Shown: piece by piece, positions 43,744-53,672 of the stretch | Layout: every line of letters begins with the position of its first letter | How positions within the stretch are numbered: the stretch's first letter is position 1 | Assembly: GCF_016756495.1 (NCBI RefSeq) | Contig: NZ_AP023243.1 | Coordinates: 2,546,501 to 2,610,500, forward strand | Length of the DNA: 64,000 nt | Reading direction: 5' to 3' | Source of the DNA: Mesorhizobium sp. 113-3-3 | GTDB lineage: Bacteria; Pseudomonadota; Alphaproteobacteria; Rhizobiales; Rhizobiaceae | Translations under genes and position numbers: made by a program | The notes under the pieces: generated by a model | Seen by the model: the letters and a program-made list of their open reading frames with translations, nothing else | Database searches by the model: none | Told to the model about the DNA's origin: nothing

Positions 43744-45447
43744 TCATCGCTCCAACGGGACAGGCAGCGTCACGCGAAAGATTGCTCCACCGCCGCAATT
43801 TGGCTCATATCGCAGCTTGCCGCCGTGGGCCTCCACAATCGAGCGGCAGATCGAGAGGCCTAATCCCATGCCATTGCTTTTTGTGGTGTGAAATGGCTCG
43901 AAGAGGTGGTCGGCAATATAGTCCGGCAGGCCCGAACCACGATCGGCTACAGCGATCTCAATCAACCCGTCATCGAGCCGCGCGGTGGCCACGTCCAATT
44001 CGCGCCGCTCAGTCTCTGCCATCGCCTCATGCGCATTGCGTATCAGGTTGAGCAAGACCTGCTGCAGTTGAATTCGGTTCCCAAACACCGCTTCGGCGCG
44101 CGGATCGAAGCTCAGCCGGACCCGCACGCCGTGCGCTCCGGTTCCCGCGGAGGCAAGAGCACTGGCCTCGCGGATCAAGTCGGGCAGTTTTTCGATCCGC
44201 ATTTCCGTCTCGCCACGCAAAACGAACTGTCGCAGACGCCGAATGATCTCGCCGGCGCGGAGCGCCTGGTCGGCGGCTTCGTCGAGAACATCGCGTACGG
44301 TGTCGACGCTATGCGCGCCGCTTGCGATCATCAGGCGCCCAGCGTTGACCGAATTCGTGAACGCGGTCAGCGGTTGGTTCAATTCATGCGCCAACGCGCC
44401 AGCCATCTGACCCGCTGCGCTCAGCCGCGACGCATGAAGCAGCTCGAGTTGCAGCTCTTGCGATCGGACATCCGCTTGCATGCGCTCCTCGGCTTCGAGC
44501 GTCAGCCGCTGGAGCGCGTCCGCCAATTCCGATGTGCGTTCTGCCACCCGCTGCTCCAGCGATTCGTTGAGGCGTCGAAGGCTCTCTTCAAGTTGTTTCT
44601 GCCCCCTCAGATCGCGGCTGACGGTCGCCATGTTCATAGGGCGACCCGTGCGCAAGTCGTCGATGCGGAACCAATCGACGAGGAACGGAATGTCTTCTCC
44701 AGTTTTGAAGTGTCGCAGATTGAGCTCGCCGAGCCAGCGTCCGGTCCCCATTACCAGTGGGATCAACTCGCGATGCGCCCGGGTCCGCTCATCGGGAGCC
44801 AGGAAATCGACGATGTTAAGCCGCTCCACCTCCTCAATGCCGGAAAGCCCTAGTAGCTCGCAGCCAGCCTTGTTGAGATATTGCGGCGTGCCGTCTAATC
44901 GGGCGAAACCAACGAGCTCGGACGAGCGCTCTATCAGGCTCACCAGACGCCGGTGCTGGGCCTCCGCGTGCCAGCGTTGCATGGCGAGCGTTGCGTGGCT
45001 CGCCGCAATTCCAAGAACCAGTCGATGCGTCTCGCTTGGAAATTTCGGGTTGACGGAACCTGCGATAATTCCGGCGTCGCCGCCAAAGCCCATTGGTACG
45101 GCAGCGATCTGTAACGCTCCCTTCCCAAACGGGTTGTCGATCGCGAATGTCTGCTCGCGGCTATCGAGCCACGCAGCACGAATGATGCGTTCGATGCGAC
45201 CAGGGGATCCAGCGGATACCGCCTGGCTCGTGCGCATCACGTCGACCGCAGCTTCGTCTGGCACCCTCGGTGCAGACACGTAAATGACGTCTGCATTGAG
45301 CATCGAAATCAATCCTGCCGCCACACTGTCGGCGATTTGCCACAAATTGTAGTCTTTCCAGATTGCTGGCAGCGTCGAAAGCGCGACAAGATCGCGGATG
45401 CAGTGCCTGAGCTCTTGCGGCTCAGAAAGCTCATCGACCCAAGGCAT
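43744..45447 (-). CDS. GAF-PAS sensor histidine kinase, partner of the FixJ-type regulator
   Basis: A 567-residue soluble kinase. A GAF-like domain covers about 10-160, a PAS domain about 168-285, then a coiled coil (LEESLRRLNESLEQRVAERTSELADALQRL is part of it), HisKA with His354 in ALAHELNQPL, and a HATPase_c domain with an N-box (NLIRNAHEAM), DRGSGLPD and GMGLGLSI. No transmembrane segments are seen, so the signal is cytosolic. The domain plan is FixL-like in its kinase half, but I cannot confirm a haem-binding PAS. It is cotranscribed with the regulator at 43120. Confidence 0.9.
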   Translation of the reverse strand: MPWVDELSEPQELRHCIRDLVALSTLPAIWKDYNLWQIADSVAAGLISMLNADVIYVSAPRVPDEAAVDVMRTSQAVSAGSPGRIERIIRAAWLDSREQTFAIDNPFGKGALQIAAVPMGFGGDAGIIAGSVNPKFPSETHRLVLGIAASHATLAMQRWHAEAQHRRLVSLIERSSELVGFARLDGTPQYLNKAGCELLGLSGIEEVERLNIVDFLAPDERTRAHRELIPLVMGTGRWLGELNLRHFKTGEDIPFLVDWFRIDDLRTGRPMNMATVSRDLRGQKQLEESLRRLNESLEQRVAERTSELADALQRLTLEAEERMQADVRSQELQLELLHASRLSAAGQMAGALAHELNQPLTAFTNSVNAGRLMIASGAHSVDTVRDVLDEAADQALRAGEIIRRLRQFVLRGETEMRIEKLPDLIREASALASAGTGAHGVRVRLSFDPRAEAVFGNRIQLQQVLLNLIRNAHEAMAETERRELDVATARLDDGLIEIAVADRGSGLPDYIADHLFEPFHTTKSNGMGLGLSICRSIVEAHGGKLRYEPNCGGGAIFRVTLPVPLER

Positions 45448-45947
45448 GTCGCCTGATCCAATACATAACGTACATCGGATCTTCAGCGCTTGTCCTCAAC
45501 GCCGAAGCAGCGGATCTTCGCAGTTGCCGCGCGGCGACGACCGTTTGCGACCACGTAGCAGCCGCATCCCGAGCAAAACCTTACACTACCTATGCCAATT
45601 GCCTAGCGGATTGATTCAAACGTTTGGAACCCTCGATTTCGGGGCAGCGATAATGCCGTCCAAGATCGGATTTCCGATCCGATCAATCCGATCTGGCGCC
45701 CAGGAACCATATCAGGCACGGGCTAATGGCTTATCAGATGTCTTCAGTTGCCAGCGAGTGCTCCTTGCAGGGGGCACAGCCACGTCGCGCAAATGCATTC
45801 ACTGCAGTCACGTGTTGCCGGCTGGCGTGACGAAAAAGTCGATTGCGTAAAATTCCGTAATCCGCCCGCCAGCAATCTCCCATTATAATTTCAGCTATCG
45901 CTCGGCCGCGACAATTTTGGCGTGTTACGGCGCGCTGGGGCACATCG
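45448..45947. other. 500-base divergent intergenic region with a long dyad
   Basis: This gap separates the sensor kinase and the GAF protein. It holds a perfect inverted repeat, AGATCGGATT (45663-45672) and AATCCGATCT (45685-45694), with a 12-base loop that itself repeats CCGATC. It could be a regulator site or an RNA hairpin. Frames in the region have poor codon use and no good start, so I call no gene. Confidence 0.5.
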
Positions 45948-46538
45948 ATGGCAAAACTCACAGAACCGCTCGACGCCACAACTGGGCAACAAATTGACGC
46001 TATCCTGCTGGGGCTAAGAGATTCCCCGGATGTCGGCGCGGGCCTGCTGCAGGCTCTCGATATCGCGATCGACATGATCGGCGCGGACATGGGCACGCTG
46101 CAGCGCTTCGACGCAAGAACCGACTGCCTGACAATTGTTGCCAGCCGCGGGTTCTCAAGCGAAGCCCTGAGCTTTTTCGGCACCGTGCGTCGCGATACCA
46201 ACACCACTTGTGCTGTCGCGCTGATGCGGCGCATGCGTGTGTTCGTCGAAGATGTGACGACGAGCTACCTCTTTGTGGGCACGCGCGAGCTCGATATGTT
46301 GCGTGCCGGCGGCATTGCGGCGGCACAGTCGACGCCGCTGATCAGCAGCCACGGCCGCCTCTGGGGAGTATTAACAACGCACTTTCGCAAACCGCAGACA
46401 AAGCGCGAGTTCGATCATGCTCCGCTGGACAGGCTCGCCGCCCAGATCGCGGACAGCCTGGAGCAACGAGAGGGCCTGGTGTCGAGCCGGCGCTTTCACG
46501 GCAGGCAATTCCCAAAGGACTCTCAACCGCGAGACTGA
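45948..46538 (+). CDS. GAF-domain protein
   Basis: A 196-residue protein consisting of a single GAF domain (about 18-175): LLQALDIAIDMIGADMGTLQRFD, SEALSFFGTVRRDTNTTCAVALMRRMRVFVEDVTT and STPLISSHGRLWGVLTTHF. No output domain is attached, so it probably acts through a partner, perhaps one of the kinases nearby. The type often occurs beside HWE kinases in alphaproteobacteria. The ligand is unknown. Confidence 0.85.
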   Translation: MAKLTEPLDATTGQQIDAILLGLRDSPDVGAGLLQALDIAIDMIGADMGTLQRFDARTDCLTIVASRGFSSEALSFFGTVRRDTNTTCAVALMRRMRVFVEDVTTSYLFVGTRELDMLRAGGIAAAQSTPLISSHGRLWGVLTTHFRKPQTKREFDHAPLDRLAAQIADSLEQREGLVSSRRFHGRQFPKDSQPRD

Positions 46539-46665
46539 CTATGGCTGCAACACCGGAACGCAATCGAGGGCCTTTTGCGCTGAATGACGAATGGACTCCT
46601 AAAAGAAATGAGCGGACAATCGCCTGAGATAACGAAAGCAGAGAAGATCGGATCTGGGGACTGAC

Positions 46666-47313
46666 ATGAAATCAACGACCCAGCCTATTCCTTTTGGCGG
46701 ATCCATGTTGCGTGAGCACAGGCATGTCTGCGCATTCTTCAATTCGGCGGCGGAGGAGTACGACACGTTGCTGCCGTTCATCTGCGACGGCATCAACTGC
46801 GGCCAGCGCGCCTATCATGTCCTCCCTGATAGGCACAAGGAGGATCACTTCCAGAGGTTGCGCAACGCCGGCATCGACGTCGAGAAGGCGATGAAAAGCC
46901 GCCAACTCGAAGTCGCGTTACCGGAGGACACCTATCTCGAGACCGGACGCTTCAACAAGGACGCGATGCTCGTCCTCATCCAAGAGGGCTTGAAGGCCGG
47001 CTCCGAGCTCGGCTTCCCTTTGACGCGGATGATCGCGCATGCCGAAGCGGCCGTAGACGACTGGAAGAGCAGCAATGAATGGGTTGAATACGAGATGCGA
47101 CTCAATAGCGTGCTGCCGAACTACGACGACCCGGTAATTTGCACCTTCGACGCCAATCTGCTCACGGCGCCGCATGCCATCGATATTCTTCGCACGCATC
47201 CGATGGTCATCATCGGGGGCGTTCTGGTCGAGAATAGCTTCTTTACGCGCCCGCAGGACTTCATCCGCGAGGTGCAGTCGCGAACCGAACCAAGGCGATC
47301 CTATATGGGATAG
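46666..47313 (+). CDS. MEDS-domain sensory protein
   Basis: A 215-residue protein covered by a MEDS (methanogen/methylotroph DcmR sensory) domain: HRHVCAFFNSAAEEYDTLLPFICDGINCGQRAYHVLPDR, then LVLIQEGLKAGSELGFPLTRMIAHAEAAV and the ending GGVLVENSFFTRPQDFI. The domain is usually fused to or placed near kinases and transcription factors and is thought to sense small molecules. No output domain is present here. It is a separate gene 127 bases after the GAF protein. Confidence 0.88.
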   Translation: MKSTTQPIPFGGSMLREHRHVCAFFNSAAEEYDTLLPFICDGINCGQRAYHVLPDRHKEDHFQRLRNAGIDVEKAMKSRQLEVALPEDTYLETGRFNKDAMLVLIQEGLKAGSELGFPLTRMIAHAEAAVDDWKSSNEWVEYEMRLNSVLPNYDDPVICTFDANLLTAPHAIDILRTHPMVIIGGVLVENSFFTRPQDFIREVQSRTEPRRSYMG

Positions 47314-47479
47314 CCCTTCGAAGCTCCAAGCCCATTAAATGCCGGCGCGACATCAGAATCTGTCTGCAGGCTGAAGGTGTCGGGCGCGTTCCAGAGAAAG
47401 GTAGCGGCGGTCACGCGAACGGGCTCAGATGAATTTTTGCCGAGGTCGGCCTTTGGCGACGCTCTAACCTAACAGCAAA

Positions 47480-47493
47480 TTGACGGGCATCAA
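47480..47493. promoter_or_regulatory. FNR/FixK-type box upstream of uvrA2-like gene
   Basis: TTGAC-GGGC-ATCAA, nine of ten positions of the FNR consensus TTGAT-N4-ATCAA, centred about 175 bases before the start codon. It is the only notable signal in the 348-base gap 47314-47661. Confidence 0.6.
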
Positions 47494-47661
47494 TTGATGC
47501 GGATCGCATCGCCCCCAATGTTTCTGCCTGCCCGGCCGTGAGCGGCACAGGGCAGCCCGTACGATCCCGGCGCTGGGTGGATCGCTGGACAAATCGATAG
47601 CGATCATTGTGGTCGCGACGGCGCTCTGCCGCAATGGGTTCTACCTGGCCGGTCTAAGCAC

Positions 47662-50244
47662 ATGCTGGAAATCAACAAGCCTCCATTTCAAGCAGCGGCA
47701 GAAGAGCGTCCGCACGGCTTCGTCCGCGTGCGTGGAGCACGCGAGCATAATTTGAAGAACATCGATCTCGTCATTCCCCGCGATGCCCTTGTGGTGTTTA
47801 CCGGCGTCTCCGGCTCTGGAAAGTCGTCGCTGGCCTTCGGCACGCTCTACGCGGAGGCGCAGCGGCGCTATCTCGAATCTGTGTCGCCCTATGCGCGGCG
47901 CTTGTTTCATCAGATGGCGGTTCCCGAGGTCGACGAAATCGATGGTCTGCCGCCGGCCGTGGCCTTGCAGCAGCAGCGCGGCTCGCCTTCTACGCGCTCT
48001 TCCGTCGGCAGCGTGACGACGCTGTCCAACCTCCTTCGGATGCTGTACTCGCGCGCCGGCGACTATCCACGGCACCAAGCGCATCTCGATGCCGAGGCCT
48101 TCTCGCCCAACACGCCGGCGGGAGCCTGTCCCCAATGCCATGGGCTCGGTCGGGTCTACGAGGCGACCGAACGCTCGATGGTGCCGGATGATTCCAAAAG
48201 CATTCGCGAGCGCGCCATTGCCGCCTGGCCGCCTGCTTGGCATGGCGGCAACCTGCGCGACATGCTGACTAGTCTAGGCTACGACGTCGATCGCCCCTGG
48301 CGAGAGCTGCCGAAAGAAGCCCGCGACTGGATCCTGTACACCGACGAGCAGCCGGTGGTCCCGGTCTATATCGGGTATGACCGGGACGAGGCGCGACGCG
48401 CGATCAGGCGCAAGGAGGAGCCGAGTTACCGCGGCAATTTCTCCAGCGCCAGGCGATATGTGCTGAACACCTTTGCCACCACTGAAAGCGCGTCGATCAA
48501 GAAGCGGGTGGCACGCTACATGGTGAGCACCGAGTGCCCGCTCTGTGACGGCAAGCGGCTTCGCCGCGAAGCGCTGTCCGTCAAGTTCGCCGGTTTCGAT
48601 ATTGCCGATATATCGGGGATCCCGCTGGCAAGGCTCGCTGATCTCTTGCGCCCCTATGCGGAAGCCACCGCTGCCACCTTGACCAAGCTTAAGACGCGGC
48701 ATCCGGAGAAGGCGTTGGTAGTGCAGCGGATCGCCGAGGACCTCAGCGGCCGGCTGACGGTTCTGCTCGACCTCGGGCTTGGCTATCTTTCACTGGAGCG
48801 AAGCACCCCGACGCTGTCACCGGGGGAACTTCAGCGCCTGCGACTTGCAACCCAAGTGCGTTCCAATCTGTTCGGCGTCGTCTATGTGCTAGATGAGCCC
48901 TCCGCCGGACTTCATCCTGCGGATACGGAGGCGCTGTTGACGGCGCTCGACCGATTGAAACTCTCAGGCAATTCGCTGTTTGTGGTCGAACACGATATCG
49001 ATGTGATCCGCCATGCGGATTGGATCGTCGACGTCGGCCCAGGTGCCGGCGATCTAGGCGGCCATGTGCTCTACAGCGGTCCGCTGCAAGGGTTCGAGCA
49101 GGCAGAGCAATCGCAGACCCGCCGGTACCTGTTCGGCGACACGATCGTGTCAGATCGAACGCCGCGCCCGCCCAAGGGCTGGTTGCGGCTGCGCGGGGTC
49201 AGCCGGAATAACATCCATGGGCTTGATGTCGATTTTCCGCTGGGAGGATTTACCACCGTGACTGGCGTTTCCGGTTCGGGCAAGTCGAGCTTGGTGAGCC
49301 AGGTCCTGGTGGAATTGATTGCAAAGCAGCTCGGCCATCCCATCCCCTCGATCGATGATGAGGGCGACGAACTCGAGCGGACCGTAGTGACGACACGGGG
49401 CGGTCGGATCGCGGGCGGGGCGCAGGACGTCAAGCGCCTGGTGGTCGTCGACCAGAAAGCGATCGGACGCACACCACGGTCCAATCTCGCCACGTATACG
49501 GGGCTGTTCGACCACGTTCGCAAAATTTTCGCGGCCACCAAGTCGGCGCGCGCCCGCCACTATAACGCTGGACGCTTTTCCTTCAATGTTGCCAAGGGCC
49601 GCTGCGAGACCTGTGAGGGCGAAGGCTTTGTTTGCGTCGAACTGCTGTTCCTGCCCAGCGTCTATGCGCCATGTCCAAGTTGTCATGGCGCGCGCTTCAA
49701 TCCGCAAACCCTGGAGATAGAATACCGCAACAAGAACATCGCCGCGGTCCTGGGAATGACGGTCGATGACGCCTTCGCCTTTTTTACCGAGGAGCCGAAG
49801 GTGCGCCGATCCCTCGAAGTGCTGCGGCAGGTTGGCCTCGGCTATCTGCGGCTTGGCCAGCCGGCGACGGAGCTTTCCGGCGGTGAGGCCCAGCGGATCA
49901 AGCTTGCCTCCGAGCTCCAGCGGCCGCAGCGCGGCGATACGCTCTACATCCTTGACGAGCCCACCACGGGACTACACCCGGCTGACGTCGAGAGGCTCAT
50001 CGCGCAACTCGATGGGCTTGTCGAATCCGGCAATACCGTCATCGTGGTGGAGCACGACATGCGTGTCGCCGCCGGCAGCGACTGGGTCATGGACATTGGC
50101 CCTGGGGCAGGTGACGAAGGCGGTCGTGTGGTCGCGTTCGGCAGGCCAGCCGAGGTCGCGGGATCGTCCATAAGCCGCACGGCGCCATATCTGTCGCGGT
50201 TCAGGGCTCGGCTCGCGCCCAATCGCCTTGAAGCACTTCGGTAG
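47662..50244 (+). CDS. UvrA2-type excinuclease ABC subunit A paralogue
   Basis: An 860-residue UvrA-like ABC ATPase. Both nucleotide sites are complete: [11 protein letters not shown] near residue 48 and again near 535, signature motifs LSPGELQRL and LSGGEAQRI, Walker [14 protein letters not shown] and [12 protein letters not shown]. Zinc modules [16 protein letters not shown] and [16 protein letters not shown] are present. The UvrB-binding insertion of canonical UvrA (normally about 940 residues) is missing, since [10 protein letters not shown] runs almost directly into the first zinc module. Such class II proteins are linked to DNA-damage tolerance or drug resistance rather than standard excision repair. 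Confidence 0.92.
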   Translation: MLEINKPPFQAAAEERPHGFVRVRGAREHNLKNIDLVIPRDALVVFTGVSGSGKSSLAFGTLYAEAQRRYLESVSPYARRLFHQMAVPEVDEIDGLPPAVALQQQRGSPSTRSSVGSVTTLSNLLRMLYSRAGDYPRHQAHLDAEAFSPNTPAGACPQCHGLGRVYEATERSMVPDDSKSIRERAIAAWPPAWHGGNLRDMLTSLGYDVDRPWRELPKEARDWILYTDEQPVVPVYIGYDRDEARRAIRRKEEPSYRGNFSSARRYVLNTFATTESASIKKRVARYMVSTECPLCDGKRLRREALSVKFAGFDIADISGIPLARLADLLRPYAEATAATLTKLKTRHPEKALVVQRIAEDLSGRLTVLLDLGLGYLSLERSTPTLSPGELQRLRLATQVRSNLFGVVYVLDEPSAGLHPADTEALLTALDRLKLSGNSLFVVEHDIDVIRHADWIVDVGPGAGDLGGHVLYSGPLQGFEQAEQSQTRRYLFGDTIVSDRTPRPPKGWLRLRGVSRNNIHGLDVDFPLGGFTTVTGVSGSGKSSLVSQVLVELIAKQLGHPIPSIDDEGDELERTVVTTRGGRIAGGAQDVKRLVVVDQKAIGRTPRSNLATYTGLFDHVRKIFAATKSARARHYNAGRFSFNVAKGRCETCEGEGFVCVELLFLPSVYAPCPSCHGARFNPQTLEIEYRNKNIAAVLGMTVDDAFAFFTEEPKVRRSLEVLRQVGLGYLRLGQPATELSGGEAQRIKLASELQRPQRGDTLYILDEPTTGLHPADVERLIAQLDGLVESGNTVIVVEHDMRVAAGSDWVMDIGPGAGDEGGRVVAFGRPAEVAGSSISRTAPYLSRFRARLAPNRLEALR

Positions 50245-50351
50245 AATCGCGGGGATCCGCTCAAGCGCTCGGCTGTCAACATGAGCAGCACACGGACGGC
50301 GTGCACGACACATACCAGAGGCTCGACGTTGGCGATCGCGCAATTGCCGAG

Positions 50352-50365
50352 TTGACGGTCGTCAA
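50352..50365. promoter_or_regulatory. FNR/FixK-type box upstream of the cNMP/thioredoxin-reductase fusion gene
   Basis: A perfect dyad TTGAC-GGTC-GTCAA, centred about 148 bases before the start codon, in the 262-base gap after the uvrA2-like gene. Confidence 0.65.
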
Positions 50366-50506
50366 TGACAAGGCTCAGCGGGCGCTTAATGGTGGGCTTC
50401 CACTATGCTCGCGACAAGGCGCTCTCACGGCAGACAAGTTCGCGAAATGCTTGTCGCACAGAGGTCGCGCGATCGAGGCCGTGAGAAGAACCCGTGAGGA
50501 TATCTG

Positions 50507-52234
50507 ATGCCGAAGATCGATCCGAGCAATGAGAGGATGTTTCCGAAATTCTCGGCGGCGGAAATCGATCGGCTTTGTCGCTTCGGCCACCACCAGCGTT
50601 ACAGCAAGGGCCAGCCGCTATTCGTGACGGGAGAGATCGCGCCTGGTATGTTTGTGCTCAAGAGCGGTCGCGCCCAGGTCACGCGGCGCGACCTGCTGGG
50701 ACATCTCACTCCGATCGTGGAAGTGACTGCAGGCGATTTCGTCGCCGAAGTGGAACAGCTTTCCGGTCGGCCGGCGCTGGTCGACGTTCACGCGGTCGAC
50801 GATATCGAGGCCATTCTCATTCGGGCTGAGGACCTGCGCAGGGTCATGATCGCGGAGCCCGAGATTGGCGACCGCATCATGCGCGCGTTGATTCTGCGAC
50901 GCATCTCCCTGATTGAAGCGGGCGCCGGCGGACCGGTGCTTATCGGGCCCGAGGACGCTCCCGATGTCGTGCGGCTGCAAGGCTTCCTCGCCCGGAACGC
51001 CTATCCATTTGAGGTGCTCGATCCTGCGAGTGATCGCGATGCCGCGGATCTCGTCAACAAATATGCGCCGGATGCGAGCGACCTTCCCCTGGCGGTGTGT
51101 CCCAAGGGCACCATTTTGAAGAATCCCAGTGAGTCAGACCTGGCACGCGCCCTTGGAATGGTGCGGAGGGACGGTCGAGATCGGACGTACGATGTCGCCA
51201 TCGTGGGGGCCGGCCCCGCGGGTCTTGCCACCGCGGTCTATGCGGCGTCCGAGGGGCTTTCGATCGTGGTCTTCGACGCACACGCGTTCGGAGGACAGGC
51301 CGGCGCGAGCGCGCGGATCGAGAACTACCTCGGATTCCCAACCGGCATATCTGGCCGCGACCTCACCGGGCGTGCCTATGTGCAGGCGCAGAAATTCGGC
51401 GCAGAAATGGCGATTCCGTCCGGCATCGCGCGCCTGGACTGCGGTCAAAATCCGCTGATGCTGGAACTCGCTGACGGAGATCGCACCAAGGTTTCGTCCG
51501 TTGTCATTGCGTCCGGCGCACGCTACCGTCGGCTTGACGTCCCCAATCTTAGCGAGTTCGAAGGGCGAGGCGTGTGGTATTGGGCCTCGCCCATCGAGGC
51601 GCGGCTTTGCCAGCGCGAGGAAATCGTCCTTGTCGGAGGCGGCAACTCCGCGGGACAGGCTGCCGTGTTCTTGCGAGACTACGCCGCCAAGATCTGGCTG
51701 GTCGTGCGTGGGCCAAGCCTGTCCGAAAGCATGTCACAATATCTCATTGACCGGATCTATGCGACCAGCACCATCGAAGTGGTGACCAATACGGAGGTGG
51801 TTGCGCTGTCCGGCTCACCGCAAGGACAGCTTCAGCGCATCCGGTGGCGCAACCGGGTTTCAGGCGAGGAAACGGACAGGTCGACTCGGCATCTGTTTTT
51901 GTTCATCGGAGCCGAGCCGGAGTCTGGGTGGCTGCACGGCTGCGTTTCTCTCGACGCCAAAGGCTTCGTGCAGACGGGTGCGAGCGTGCCGCAGGCGACA
52001 CGCTCCGCCATCGACGGGGCAGAACCGCTGTCACTGCAATCCAGCATCCCTGGCGTCTTTGCGGTCGGGGACGTGCGCTCCGGTTCCGTCAAACGCGTCG
52101 GCGCTGCGATCGGCGAAGGAGCCGAAGTGGTGGCCCAGCTACATACTTATCTCGCCAGCATAGCAAAGGGCGCCGCCGTTCACGCCCCGTCCGCCACCGA
52201 GCTTCCGCCTGTCTCTTCGCCTTCAACAAGGTGA
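50507..52234 (+). CDS. Cyclic-nucleotide-binding domain fused to thioredoxin-reductase-like flavoprotein
   Basis: A 575-residue fusion. Residues about 15-135 are a CRP-type cNMP-binding domain (QPLFVTGEIAPGMFVLKSG). About 140-205 is a small thioredoxin-like module (FLARNAYPFEVLDP, LPLAVCPKGTIL). About 225-550 is a thioredoxin-reductase-like FAD/NAD(P) domain (VAIVGAGPAGLATAVYAASEG, VLVGGGNSAGQAAVFL, GVFAVGDVRSGSVKR). The usual CxxC redox pair is absent: the position reads WYWASPIEA. It therefore cannot work as an ordinary thioredoxin reductase. The fusion type recurs in rhizobia and actinobacteria; its role is unknown. Confidence 0.88.
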   Translation: MPKIDPSNERMFPKFSAAEIDRLCRFGHHQRYSKGQPLFVTGEIAPGMFVLKSGRAQVTRRDLLGHLTPIVEVTAGDFVAEVEQLSGRPALVDVHAVDDIEAILIRAEDLRRVMIAEPEIGDRIMRALILRRISLIEAGAGGPVLIGPEDAPDVVRLQGFLARNAYPFEVLDPASDRDAADLVNKYAPDASDLPLAVCPKGTILKNPSESDLARALGMVRRDGRDRTYDVAIVGAGPAGLATAVYAASEGLSIVVFDAHAFGGQAGASARIENYLGFPTGISGRDLTGRAYVQAQKFGAEMAIPSGIARLDCGQNPLMLELADGDRTKVSSVVIASGARYRRLDVPNLSEFEGRGVWYWASPIEARLCQREEIVLVGGGNSAGQAAVFLRDYAAKIWLVVRGPSLSESMSQYLIDRIYATSTIEVVTNTEVVALSGSPQGQLQRIRWRNRVSGEETDRSTRHLFLFIGAEPESGWLHGCVSLDAKGFVQTGASVPQATRSAIDGAEPLSLQSSIPGVFAVGDVRSGSVKRVGAAIGEGAEVVAQLHTYLASIAKGAAVHAPSATELPPVSSPSTR

Positions 52235-52461
52235 TGTTCGGCCTTGTCGCGGCCTTACGCATCAAGGCAAGGTAACGCCCGTTCGTTTCTTCGACTGGCA
52301 ATACGATCTGGCAATGGGTCTCAACGAGACGGAAGCGAGTACCCGCAGTGGCATCGCAGACATCCCGGCATGAGCGCAACCAACGACTGATGTAAGCGCC
52401 AGAGCGGCAGCACCTATCCGACGCGAGCGTTAGGTATAGAATTGGACCGATGCTGATCTCG

Positions 52462-52881
52462 TTATTCATGCGGTTCTAGCTTTTGGCGCTCGGCTTCAGC
52501 GGCATGCCAATCTCGATCGATCGAACCTTCCGCTGCCTTATGGAAATACTGAGAACAGACGAGCCATCCTTTAAGAGGTCGGAGCAACACTATGCATGCC
52601 CCGATGGTCAGAGGCAGGCTTGTGAGAATGTGAATCCAGAAAGGTGGCTCAAACCGCAACTGCAACCAAAGAGCAAACGCAAGGGCTGGGAACGCAACAA
52701 TCGACATTGAGAAGAATGCAGGCCCGTCAGCGGGATCGGCGAAAGAAAAATCGAGTCCACAGACATCACAACTTGGAGCAAGTTTCAGGTAGCCTGCGAA
52801 CAAGTGTCCCTGCTGACATCGGGGGCACTGACCCTTGAAACCGGTTAGGATCGGATTCGTGGTTTCGTTATATTCAGTCAT
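52462..52881 (-). CDS. DUF983-family membrane protein
   Basis: A 139-residue protein with an N-terminal zinc-ribbon-like pair (CPRCQQGHLF and CDVCGLDFSF) followed by two hydrophobic segments (FFSMSIVAFPALAFALWLQL and IHILTSLPLTIGACIVLLRPL), as in DUF983 of alphaproteobacteria. The function is unknown; in some genomes the family lies near cytochrome oxidase genes. ATG 52881 (MTEYNETT) is chosen over the longer form at 52905. The 227-base gap 52235-52461 before it holds no gene. Confidence 0.85.
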   Translation of the reverse strand: MTEYNETTNPILTGFKGQCPRCQQGHLFAGYLKLAPSCDVCGLDFSFADPADGPAFFSMSIVAFPALAFALWLQLRFEPPFWIHILTSLPLTIGACIVLLRPLKGWLVCSQYFHKAAEGSIDRDWHAAEAERQKLEPHE

Positions 52882-52910
52882 GACCGGACCCCATGGCGCA
52901 ATCAAAATCC

Positions 52911-53534
52911 TCAGAAGATACTGTCGCGGCGGGCCTTGTGCCGTTCCTCGATTAGGGGGCGGCAGGTCTGCTCGACTGCCTTTACTGCAAGGTCAAGCCG
53001 CTTCCTCAGAGCGTCTCCCTCCGTTCCTCCCCAACCGATCGCGGCCTCCCAGTGATCGCGTTCCTGTTCTCGTCCGGCTGACTCATCGCCGTGGGTCCGG
53101 ACCAAATTGCGGGCTGAATCGACAATTTCGTTGTGAATTGCCTTTATCTCATCGAACGGGCGTGCAGCCTCTTCCCCGAAGTAAGCCATGAAGCGGTAAC
53201 GGCTCGCGCGGAGCTCGGAGAACACCTGGCTTTCCTTCGTCAAGCGGTCCACGGGGGCGATGATCTCGCTCTTTTCGGGCCCATCATCGTCCTGGCCGAT
53301 TTCGGGCCGAACAGTTTCACCTTGATCGGCATCCGAGGCGGGAAACCGCGCCCATGTCAAAATATCCCTGGTCCGATAAAACCCAGCCAAAACCTCTTCT
53401 GCAAGTTCGGCCTTCCGCCTGCCGACCGTTTCGGCCCGCCATGCATTGAGCCCGCGCATCCCGGCCCAGCCAGCCAGAAGGGCCGCCATGCCGGTCATTA
53501 GATTGGCCCAAGCGGAAACCCATTCAGGTGACAC
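52911..53534 (-). CDS. Membrane-anchored hypothetical protein
   Basis: A 207-residue protein with one N-terminal hydrophobic segment (LMTGMAALLAGWAGMRGL, about 12-30), followed by a charged, mostly helical cytoplasmic part (RRKAELAEEVLAGFYRTRDILTWARFP ... EAARPFDEIKAIHNEIVDSARNLV). It resembles the many single-pass proteins of unknown function in proteobacteria; I assign no family. It lies 29 bases upstream of the DUF983 start in the same direction, so the two may be cotranscribed. Confidence 0.7.
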   Translation of the reverse strand: MSPEWVSAWANLMTGMAALLAGWAGMRGLNAWRAETVGRRKAELAEEVLAGFYRTRDILTWARFPASDADQGETVRPEIGQDDDGPEKSEIIAPVDRLTKESQVFSELRASRYRFMAYFGEEAARPFDEIKAIHNEIVDSARNLVRTHGDESAGREQERDHWEAAIGWGGTEGDALRKRLDLAVKAVEQTCRPLIEERHKARRDSIF

Positions 53535-53672
53535 GACCGACCTTCCGTGCGTACGCCCCGTTTCCCGCCTGTTGGAGTTTACTGATTGACAGGCGCACTA
53601 CGGAGACGACGCTTCGATCTCATTTGCGCATTCGTCCACCAGGACGACATCGTCGCCTCGGTGGCAATTCCA

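Noticed and set aside
43744..45447. Naming the kinase and regulator fixL and fixJ
   Set aside because: The regulator is FixJ-like, but the kinase has a GAF-PAS front without a haem-binding residue I can confirm, and there are no fixK or fixNOQP genes in the window.
45398..45850. A 150-residue frame in the gap between the sensor kinase and the GAF gene
   Set aside because: It begins inside the kinase gene on the other strand, lacks a ribosome-binding site, and its composition does not resemble the neighbouring proteins.
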